Source: Cryptococcus deneoformans JEC21
Taxonomy: Eukaryota; Basidiomycota; Tremellomycetes; Tremellales; Cryptococcaceae
Direction of reading: 5' to 3'
DNA length: 27,500 bases
Assembly: GCF_000091045.1 (NCBI RefSeq)
Contig: NC_006682.1
Span: 392,501-420,000 of the forward strand
Positions 19,845-27,500 of the stretch are shown in pieces. The notes below the pieces were generated by a model that was not told the origin of the DNA, did not search any database, and was given only the letters and a program-made list of their open reading frames with translations. Numbering within the stretch: the first letter of the stretch is position 1; the number at the start of each line of letters is the position of its first letter. The position numbers were made by a program, and so were the translations under genes.

Positions 19845-21675
19845 GGTGTGGGTGGGGATTCGTGTGACGGTGCGGGGGTTTGTGGTGTTGTATATAATGC
19901 TTTCGCTGGGAAGCAGGCTCAGCGCTCGAAGCCCGGCGATCCGCACAGCAAAATGTTATGACATGCACCTTTGTGACTCGGACTTCTTCCAGCATGACCG
20001 CCGAAGCCGACGAGCTTCTCTAATTATAGCACGTTATATAATCCCCCCGGCCGGCGGACACAACCCGTGCCTGAAATCGTCCTGGTCTTACTTCCCTTTA
20101 TTGACATGGCAAGTAAACTAATATCCCTGCTGCGCTTTGGCTATCCTGGCACTGTATCCCGAGTCGAGACGTCATTCGATGTACCAATAATCTTGCAACC
20201 ACATCTGCAGAAGATACACCATGACCCACCAAATGTTACATCCCATACATATACATATTTGAAACTCATGTCGTATGTATAATCAGCTTCTAATGCTCGC
20301 TAATAACAGACATGCATCGTTCGTCGCGTAACCAACTAAACGACAGCGCTAGTGATTAGCAGTCAAACAGCCAGACCATGATGGCAATTTCCCTTCATGT
20401 TATAGAGGAGCTTGTTGAAGCTTGTAGACCCGTTCTCCATTTTTACTGAGACGAATGTTCCATCCGTACCATCCACGTACCCTGGGTTTCCCAGTGTATT
20501 CGTGTCAACAGTGCTAGACCACGCGCTGCGGCTTCAGGCAGGTCGCGCCTGTCAGCGTCTTTTTGTTGGCGGCAGTTTCCCATGTTTCAACGTCAACACC
20601 AGTGACAGTAATAGGGAAGGACTTGGCAACTCTTCAGAAGTCTGAATAATTCGAAGTGCTTGGTTAGGAAAGCTCTGGATATGTAGCATCCGACATTGCC
20701 TGCTGTGGCGATGGGATGATTCAGCTTGTATTTGCGTGGGTACACGGGGTTAGCGGAAATGTATATAGGTGTATGAGTTAATCAGCGTCCATCTGTTTCA
20801 TGAATTCGTCGTTCCACTGCAATAGCTGAGGACCGAAGGGTGATTCGGCGTTGAGGTGCGCCGAGCAGACGCAATAGTGACAATAACCTCATCCTCTGAG
20901 TTGAAAGGCTGGCTTGGGATGTGCTACCACTGTGGCATTCTGCAACGGTTGGCGTAGGATGTTGCACCCTCGAATCTGAAGTGTGGTGCTGCTCGCGCAA
21001 CTCTTACAGGGAGAGAATTGGTTTGATGATTGTATAAATGGCATTTGGTCAAAATATGTAGGCTGCCTAATACCTGCAATGATTTGCTTCATTTTTGAGT
21101 AGGCTGGGAGGGTCTGAGGTTAATCAGTTTTTGTCTATTACATTGACTTGTCCGATGAAAATTACGCACAATTAAACAACTGACGATATTGGCGATCCGA
21201 TTCGCAAAGAAAAGGTCCTAGCATAAACAGGACTTTTCTCATAATTTAATTAACTCGTGGTAAGCAGAATAATAATAAAGGCAGACTTTCAGTTCGTTGG
21301 ATGGGAGTTCAACACCCTTCACCTAAAAAACAGCAGATGACTGAATGCCGAGAGGACACGAGCGCGATGTAATTGGCTGATCCGTTCAGTACAGTAATAT
21401 GCCAAAGCATCATTCCCGGGGAATATCGCAAAATGACTGTGAAATAAGGGGAAGACGGCCGTCTTGGTGTTGAATGCGGAACATATGCATCGAATGCATG
21501 TATAAAAGTAGAGAAACCAGACAAGATGGTGGATGGGATTGCTGTAAATGCGCTTCGACGATTGGTTGCTTTGTGCCACACCTGTGATTTTGCCCTGAAA
21601 TCGCCGAACACCATCTTCGTCGCTCTCCATACATCCTTCGTTATACACCTCATCTCGTCTCGTCAACTATACACA
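19845..21675. other. Long stretch between Zn2Cys6 gene and NDUFS6; mostly unresolved
   Basis: 1,831 bp between divergent start codons. The first 200 bp are the Zn2Cys6 gene promoter, with a GC block (CCCCCCGGCCGGCGG near 20043-20057) holding CCG/CGG triplets of the kind bound by Zn2Cys6 proteins. The last 300 bp are the NDUFS6 promoter and leader. Between them are short open frames on both strands, one of which is listed separately as a doubtful minus-strand candidate. Nothing resembles a mobile element. Confidence 0.4.
20363..20724 (-). CDS. Doubtful spliced minus-strand coding candidate, 3' part only
   Basis: Two segments, 20600-20724 and 20363-20531, read in one frame across a plausible 68-nt intron (20532-20599: GTGTTG..CTGAAG with a GCTGAC branch). 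The product starts LNHPIATAGNVGCYISRAF, passes a CQVLPYYCHCRSAW cluster and ends FNKLLYNMKGNCHHGLAV. The protein is Cys/Asn-containing and not recognised. No start codon is attached. Upstream minus-strand frames (to about 21092) are open but broken by stops, including an in-frame TGA at 20889-20891. It may be the end of a real gene, a decayed gene, or chance. Confidence 0.25.
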
Positions 21676-22351
21676 ATGTCTCTTTTCATATCAGCACGTG
21701 TCCTTCGACTCTCCAGACCCGTCTCCCTTGCCAGGAGTTATGCCACCCCTCCCACTCCTTCCACAGCCCCCCTTCCCAAGGAGCAACCGGACGCCTCTTC
21801 TCCCCGCTACCTTCAACAGTCTCCAAACGTCCCTACAACCTGGTCCACAAACCAGAATCCCAAGCCTCATGCGTACGACAATGCGCGATTTGAACAAACT
21901 GCTTGGGAATATCAACCCAACAGGCCAAGCGCGATGGGAATGGTTGCAGAGGACCCTGTGAGGCTCGTTCAAGGAAGGAAGGCTGCTTGTGATGGTGGTG
22001 AGTCAATGGACGGATGCTGCTGGGTGGTAGATATTGGGATCAAAGGACTGACAGCTTATTTTTGTAGGTGGTGGTGCTCTTGGTCATCCCAAAATTTTTA
22101 TCAATCTTGTGAGTCTTTGCCGTTGGATTTTGTCTGACTAGCGCTAATGTTCCAAACAGGATAAGCCCGGTATGTCGAATACACCTCTAGATGGAGAAAA
22201 TGTGGAACTCTCGCTGACAAATTGTGACTCATCAAGGGCCCAAGGTTTGCGGCTACTGGTAAGCGTATGGATCAGTTCGGTAAAATGATTTGGCTAATAA
22301 GGACATCGCAGCGGTATTCGCTTCGAGCAAGCACATGACGCGCACCACTAG
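21676..22351 (+). CDS. NDUFS6: NADH:ubiquinone oxidoreductase zinc-binding subunit (NDUFS6-type, 13 kDa)
   Basis: Model: join(21676..21997,22068..22108,22160..22169,22237..22258,22312..22351), 144 aa. This is an accessory subunit of mitochondrial complex I that binds zinc at the N/Q-module junction. Residues 1-24 (MSLFISARVLRLSRPVSLARSYAT) form a typical mitochondrial presequence. The family core starts at RPSAMGMVAEDPVRLVQGRKAACDGGGGALGHP, then KIFINLDKPGPKVCGYCGIRFEQAH. The Zn ligands are the Cys of RKAACDG, the His of LGHP and the two Cys of CGYC. The C-terminus is the short AHDAHH. Four introns; exon 3 is only 10 nt (GATAAGCCCG, D-K-P). Start chosen because it gives the presequence; the upstream frame has no protein-like sequence. 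Confidence 0.93.
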
Positions 22352-23239
22352 ACTGTATCATATGGGGATGTTTTGGGACGGATGCATGGGCTATAGCATA
22401 TACAGGGGCTGCCAAAAGTTATTGACAGCAGTGATTACTATGCCTTTCGACAAAAACCCCCAGTTAATGGCTTATCATTCTTTATGACAAATCGACAATC
22501 GACAGAACCACTACTTGGCTTTTTTGAGCCAGGGTCGCCATTTCCGGGTCCTTGGACATCCTCAAGTTTCGAACATGTGCCTTGTTGAATTCGTATTGGG
22601 GTCAATAACGATAGTGACTGAGAGGTTGCGGTTGCGGAAAACCGTTGGTTGGATCCTTGTGGCGAAGTTACACCGTGCCCTCGCTGTGATTGAGCTTTGC
22701 TTCGGAGCAATTAAGGAGTTCCTAGTTCAGCGGGCACCTTAGTACCATCTCCTTGCAAGCAGAAAACCAATATGGCGCTTCTCGCAGCTTGCAACTAATT
22801 ATGCTCTGAATCTTTTTGGGACGGAAACCTCGGCGTTATCGGCGTGTACTTCCATATCTACAAATAACGCATATTCACAAGCCATATCGTCGACACCGGT
22901 ATTCTTGAAACTAGATAGACTCGGAGCATCACTGGATGGTCCGCATTTTGTGCTTACTACGTGATCAAGCCGTAGGCCTCCCTATAATTATTAAGCGAAG
23001 ATCTTCCATTTTGCTGTCTTCGTGTAGGTCAGAGCTGTAAGTCGATCAACGCCTTTTACTGATATCAAATTAACGAACCAAGAGGAAAGACAATTGAAGC
23101 AAAGGAATGTTGGGAGATAGGACTTATCATTATTTCAGAGACAGGCTCCCGCACAGGATTTTCTTTTCTTTCGGAGCCAAACCGTTTTTATTCAGAGTAG
23201 TGTCATGATGGGGCTAATTATAATGAAAGATACGATAAA
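22352..23239. other. NDUFS6-LYC1 convergent intergenic region
   Basis: 888 bp between the two stop codons, longer than two 3' UTRs usually need here. A plus-strand frame (22515-22742) has no ATG near its start and a minus-strand frame (22438-22710) overlaps it; neither resembles a protein. No repeats or RNA gene signals were found. Confidence 0.4.
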
Positions 23240-24764
23240 TTACACCCATGACCACATCTGCGTATCTCCAATTTGGACCTCTTCGTCGTCATACCATCGA
23301 ACCCCCAACACATGGTTCTTCAGCCCCTGTCTAATATCGACTTTCGCCTCCCTACCTTCCTCTGCAACCCAAGCCTTCACAAGGTCACTCTGCGGATCTA
23401 ACCCCCATATTTCTCCTTCTGTCCATGGGGCACCGGCATCTTTGACAGCTTTATCCAGCATTCTTAACATAGTAGATAGAAGAACTGGTGTCACATTGTG
23501 CACAAAGGTGATGGCAAGCTTGTTGGTTACCCAAGGATTAAACAAGGAGATCATAACGATGACTTCTTCACGCTTTTTGCCTTTTTTCTGCCTGAGCCTG
23601 AACCCAAAGGGGATTGGTTTCGTACGCCACGCTGGCTGACGGCTGAATGAACCCCAAACAGGGACCATGGTAAGCGTCCCTGGAGAAGCAGGATCCTGGA
23701 TGAACGCAGCGTGATTGCTCGTATCAGTGTTCTCAAGCTTCTGACGATGTGATGCGGAAAGTATGTCGTAGACTGAAGACTCGAGATCTTCTTGCCAGAT
23801 TGGCTCCCATTCCTTCTCCAACTTTCCGAGGCTTGTCTCAGCCACTGGTAGCAACTTCCACACCAGTCGATTATTCCATTCCTTTTTCGATTGAAATCCT
23901 TTCCCATCGAGGCCCATCGTACAGTGACCGTAGAATTCTACCGGTACGTCTGACCAGAGTATGGCGCCATTGGCTCGAGGGATATAAGGAATCAGTTCGG
24001 AAGGAATGGCTGGGGGCGGGTCACCCCATGCCGCACAAGGAAATAGAGGGAGGACATCGGAGGATGAGGAGGGGAAAACGGGTGAAGTGAGAATGTAATG
24101 TAGAAGACGAAGAAGGTGGGTTGCGTATCCTTGACCTGGCATAGCAAGTGAGCTCGGTGTCTTGGGATGCGTAAATGTAGGTTACTCACCTCGGTATTTC
24201 ATGGGCGTTACCACCGCAGTGATATCATAATACCAACCAGCTTTCACATCTTCCTGACCTTTGCCCTTGACAAAGCATTTGGATCGGTGACTGTAACCAA
24301 CAATTGAAGTACATTAGGTAGTGTTCGTTGGTTGTAGCAAAGCCCTAAACTTACGTCTCTAAAGAAGAATAGATTTCCCCATCATAGTCGTCTCGTCGAA
24401 CGATCACCCTATTTGCCATGAACGGGTCAGCCATCTATCCCCAATACCCCATACTTATCGATCCACTGCAGAAAAAGCTTACCAGCATATGTCTCCATAA
24501 TTCTGGGCCCATCCGGCTTCAGCTTTCTCTCTCTCCCCAATGTGGCAGAATTCCTATATTAAGTTTCATCAGGCGTGAATTACAGAAGCTGGCATCCTAA
24601 TATACGGAAGTACTTACCTCAAAAGTCATTCCTTGTCTCCAAGAAACGACTTCATAGCATGCCTCGGCGTGCTTTATAGCTTGGTCATCATTGGCTACGC
24701 GAATTGTATAATCTTTTGGGTCCATTCTAGGCTTAGACAGCTTTGGTGTTTTGATAGATGTCAT
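23240..24764 (-). CDS. LYC1: LYC1-like N-acetyltransferase (putative lysine N6-acetyltransferase)
   Basis: Model: complement(join(23240..24135,24190..24290,24355..24408,24483..24553,24618..24764)), 422 aa. Yarrowia LYC1 acetylates lysine at N6 using acetyl-CoA, the first step of a lysine-degradation route. The GNAT acetyl-CoA-binding motif is VVTPMKYRGQGYATHLLRLL (about 116-135; R/Q-x-x-G-x-G/A pattern). Before it are YTIRVANDDQA, ACYEVV, VIVRRDDYDGEIYSSLETHRS, consistent with GNAT strands 1-3. The long C-terminal part (CAAWGDPPPAIP..., VPVWGSFSRQPAWRTKPIPFGFRLR, ending VLGVRWYDDEEVQIGDTQMWSW) fits the fungal LYC1 C-terminal domain. ATG 24764 opens 13 codons before a second in-frame ATG at 24725. 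Substrate is inferred from family. Confidence 0.75.
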
Positions 24765-25740
24765 AATTTGTTGTCCTTCGATTACGGTTAAGTTGATGTT
24801 TGTGGGCTCTGATGATGGATATGGTATTTGGTTCCCCTAGGGGATGGGAAGCATTCTCATGCACAGTATTCAGAAACTACAAAAGAGCCGAAGAAGTTTT
24901 AATTGATCATCCACTCAATGGCCGCCCCAACTGTCTCTTCTCCTCATCAAAAGAACGTATGTCACCGCATGCCACCTTTTGCAAGTTCCTTTGATCTAAC
25001 GCTGACATTATCATTAAGATCTTTAGCGTAGTCGGATACTGTTGGCTAAACAGATTGGCACCAGCTTCACAGCTAACTGCGATACAATGTTGTGTCATCT
25101 GATGATGTAGACAACTGACGTGAGAAGTATCCATTCACGGTCTAACGCGTTACGAATTCTACGTCGTACGTCAGTTCGGGGCATGCATTCCATGAGGAAA
25201 CAGTTACTGACTGCTATGAGATCGTCCTTGCAACTCAACGGTGCCTCGAAATGCTCTTGTTCTGCTTCTTTAGTCATGTCGGAGAATGAAACACCTCATG
25301 GTGATGTTTGCGACTCGGCCCAGACGCTTGTGACTATCCACAGCCTCTTCAAGTCTCCATACATGTTTTGCGCGTGAATGTCAACGAGGTCATGGCATTA
25401 GACAATGTTTAAATTGCCATTCTCGTGTTCATGTAGCCTGTCTCTAACGATCATTTTTAGTAACCCCACACTAATGATTCAACCTTCTTCTCCAATTGTG
25501 GCCATGGTGTATGATGTTAACGTAGATGTCGAGGTGTGTCAATACCACGGAAGTTTCATCTGATACGTTTCAAATTTAATGAAGGTTGCTTTGGTACGAA
25601 CCTCAGTAATTCATCGGCGATTATTCAGAAGAACCATTCTCGAGACCGAGATGCTTCGACAAAGTACTTTAGCACTGCTCAAAAACATTACGTTTAGAGG
25701 TCACTGCATAGCACTTCTAATACCTGAAATGTCCTCATAT
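24765..25740. other. Gene-poor region between LYC1 and ACB1
   Basis: 976 bp, containing the LYC1 promoter and the ACB1 3' flank. Open frames of 60-85 codons occur on both strands and overlap each other (25095-25277 minus, 25120-25377 plus, 24907-25134 minus). A plus-strand ATG at 24919 followed by a GTATGT donor at 24958 looks like a start exon, but the next exon ends after about 27 residues. No model was convincing enough to call. Confidence 0.4.
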
Positions 25741-26243
25741 TTAAGCACTGGCCCCAGCAGCTAGTTAGACATTAGAAATTGCTTATAGAGGAAAAGCCAG
25801 GATGAACTTACCCTCGAGCTCGGCGAGGTACTGCTTAGAGGCCTCGTCATCGGACTTCTTGAGCATCTGAAATAATGTCAGATTTGTTCTCTTTGAATCC
25901 ATGCAATGAAGACAGGCGACATACCTCAGTCAAAAGCTCAACGTACTTGGCCATAGCGTCCTCCTTGCTCATGCCAGCAATCTTCTTCCAGGCGTTGTAC
26001 TTGGCCTTGCCGACAAAGTCGAACATGCCAGGAGCAGGACCGGAAACGTCACCCTCGTTAGCCTGCTTGAAGTGGGCGTAGAACTTATACGGACATGTAA
26101 GTTACGATCTCTGCGGTGAGTAGTGAGAAAGCGCAAGGACGCACAGCGAGCTTGTCATCCTGAGTAGGCTTGACGGGCCCGTCCTCGGGGAGACCCTTGA
26201 CGATGGCTACGGCCTTATCGAACTGAGCCTTGGTGTTGACCAT
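25741..26243 (-). CDS. ACB1: Acyl-CoA-binding protein
   Basis: Model: complement(join(25741..25760,25812..25866,25925..26083,26145..26243)), 110 aa. ACBP binds long-chain acyl-CoA esters in the cytosol and delivers them to lipid synthesis and elongation. The four-helix fold is evident: AQFDKAVAIVKGLP (helix 1), TQDDKLAFYAHFKQANEGDV (helix 2 with the conserved Y and K), the core PGMFDFVGKAKYNAWKKIAGMSKEDAM (ligand-binding K..K..W), and YVELLTEMLKK (helix 4). Usual ACBPs have about 86-90 residues. Here an extra tail (SDDEASKQYLAELEAAGASA) is added, the last six residues coming from a 20-nt final exon. The start codon is 421 bp from that of the divergent DUT1. Confidence 0.95.
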
Positions 26244-26664
26244 TGTGAATATGTGTTGATGAAGATGCAGATAGGGGTAGGCGCTGGAGTAGGGATCTCA
26301 GGCAGAGGTCGGAAAGGGAAGAGAAGAGAAGAGTTGGATGTGATCGAATGTGGTGGGGCGTCCGCAAGGACACTCGGCAACAATCCACCCGACCGCTGGG
26401 GAATATATTATGGCATTCAGGTACAGCAAGCCTAAAAGGGTGAGCAGATATAGCACACGCCTATAAAGATGTTAAATATCCAACCGTCACCACTTTCCTA
26501 GTAAATTTGCTTCCGACCTTCCGTTCCTAGATACGCGTCAAAAGCCAAGACGCGTAAATAAATTGCTTCGTTCAGACTCGCTGTTTCGGCACATACATAT
26601 AATTAAAACACGCACCTCGTTCACTCAGCACAAACTGCAACTCCTCTACCTATCAGTATATAAA
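26244..26664. promoter_or_regulatory. Divergent ACB1/DUT1 promoter with two MCB boxes
   Basis: 421 bp between start codons. Two ACGCGT sequences (26533-26538 and 26550-26555) stand 17 bp apart, 109-132 bp upstream of the DUT1 ATG. ACGCGT is the MluI cell-cycle box bound by MBF (Mbp1/Swi6-type) factors that switch on S-phase genes, dUTPase genes included, in yeasts. TATAAAA lies directly before the DUT1 ATG (26659-26665) and is probably not a working TATA box. Confidence 0.65.
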
Positions 26665-27437
26665 ATGGACCAATCGCAGGTATGATCCTTTTTTAGCTGG
26701 ATCCTGTCCAATCTAACATTCGCTCAGCTTCTCCCCAAATTTGTCGCCGAAATGGACGTCAAACTACTGTCTGACCGGGCAACTTTACCAACCCACGGTT
26801 CTGTTTTCGCCGCTGGTATGGACCTTTACGCTGCCGAACACAAGATTATCCCCGCCCGTGGACGTGCTCTTGTGGACCTTCAGCTTTCTATCGCGGTTCC
26901 TCAAGGACATTATGGTCGTATCGCACCCCGAAGCGGACTTGGTAAGTATTTTTTGTTGTAAAAGGTAAAGTAACAAGAGCCAGAGCTGATTGAGACATCT
27001 AGCTTCTAAGCATGGCATTCAGACCGGAGCTGGTGTTATTGACTCTGACTATCGAGGGCCTGTAATGGTGCTTCTATTCAACCATTCAGACGTGGACTTT
27101 GAAGGTGAGTCTTGATGGACTGCAACAATAAGTCGCGGTGGTGACATTTTTGCTGACAGTAACAATATCCAGTGAACCCCAAAGACCGTATTGCCCAACT
27201 GATTTTGGAAAGAATCTCGGTTCCCAAGCTCAGACAAGTCGAGGTAAGTCACTAGATGAAGTCTTGACTGCTCGACTGAGATTTGTCACTGATATTCGCC
27301 ATCCACAGTCACTAGAAACTACCGTCCGCGGCGCTGGAGGTTTTGGCTCTACTGGTGGCTTTGGTCCGGCTGCCAAGAAGCAAAAGGTGGAGGAGGAGAT
27401 TGTAGAGACAACCACTATCAAGAGGAAGGAGATTTAA
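26665..27437 (+). CDS. DUT1: Deoxyuridine 5'-triphosphate nucleotidohydrolase (dUTPase)
   Basis: Model: join(26665..26679,26728..26941,27003..27104,27173..27243,27309..27437), 176 aa. It hydrolyses dUTP to dUMP and pyrophosphate, feeding dTMP synthesis and keeping uracil out of DNA. All five trimeric-dUTPase motifs are present: I AAGMDLYA (33-40), [24 protein letters not shown] (catalytic Asp, substrate Tyr), [22 protein letters not shown] (about 141-150). The usual protein ends near motif V. This one has a 26-residue extension with [11 protein letters not shown] and KRKE, resembling a monopartite nuclear-localisation signal. Four introns. Exon 1 codes only MDQSQ. MCB boxes upstream suggest S-phase control. 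Confidence 0.95.
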
Positions 27438-27500
27438 AATACATGATTCTCAAATGCATGGTATCATATCTTCCAAATCTCTGATCGTGCTCTTTCGTAA

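Noticed and set aside
20889..20891. In-frame TGA between two protein-like stretches, considered as a readthrough or selenocysteine codon.
   Set aside because: Fungi of this group lack selenoproteins as far as is known, no supporting hairpin was seen, and the frame itself is doubtful.
22438..22742. Overlapping frames on both strands between NDUFS6 and LYC1.
   Set aside because: The plus frame lacks a nearby ATG and neither translation resembles a protein.
24919..25110. ATG 24919 with a GTATGT donor and a TTAAG acceptor, considered as a small plus-strand gene.
   Set aside because: The spliced frame ends after about 40 residues with no recognisable features and no good continuation.
25095..25277. 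Minus-strand 60-codon frame with a Cx9C pair, considered as a small mitochondrial twin-Cx9C protein.
   Set aside because: Only one Cx9C is present, no second pair can be reached by a sensible splice, and overlapping frames on both strands are equally open.

Overview
The window looks like nuclear DNA of a basidiomycete yeast of the Cryptococcus type (C. neoformans / C. gattii complex or a close relative). The signs are dense genes with many very short introns (mostly about 45-70 nt, GT..AG with CTNAC-like branch points), several micro-exons, and an HXL1-type unfolded-protein-response bZIP gene carrying a 56-nt non-GT/AG intron. Species was assigned by recognition only; no search was run. I rebuilt gene models by hand from open frames, splice signals and family conservation. 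They carry about 74 introns, and every complete model closes in frame.

Layout, left to right: PXR1 (-, partial at the left edge) divergent from NSA2 (+), both ribosome-biogenesis genes; MED7 (+), a Mediator subunit; TVP23 (+), a Golgi membrane protein, tail to tail with an SMN-family gene (-); SMN divergent from NRDE2 (+), both RNA-processing genes; a GPP/DOG-type HAD phosphatase (+); an AT-rich tract full of CGATTTTT motifs; HXL1 (+); a small spliced orphan gene (+); a 16-exon Zn2Cys6 transcription factor (-); a poorly resolved 1.8 kb stretch with one doubtful minus-strand candidate; the NDUFS6-type complex I subunit (+); a LYC1-like N-acetyltransferase (-); a 1 kb stretch with no gene I can support; ACB1 acyl-CoA-binding protein (-) divergent from DUT1 dUTPase (+).

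The most striking item is HXL1. Two hairpin-borne CNG|CNGN sites lie exactly 56 nt apart (13702-13757). Removing that segment swaps a basic 92-residue tail for an acidic 111-residue tail. A consensus UPR element sits just upstream of its ATG. Other notable items are a 6-nt coding exon in NSA2, a 7-nt exon and a GC-AG intron in the Zn2Cys6 factor, a 52-residue linker inside its zinc cluster, a pair of MluI cell-cycle boxes before DUT1, and three divergent gene pairs sharing short promoters, two of them with matching functions. No transposon, rRNA, tRNA or CRISPR was found.
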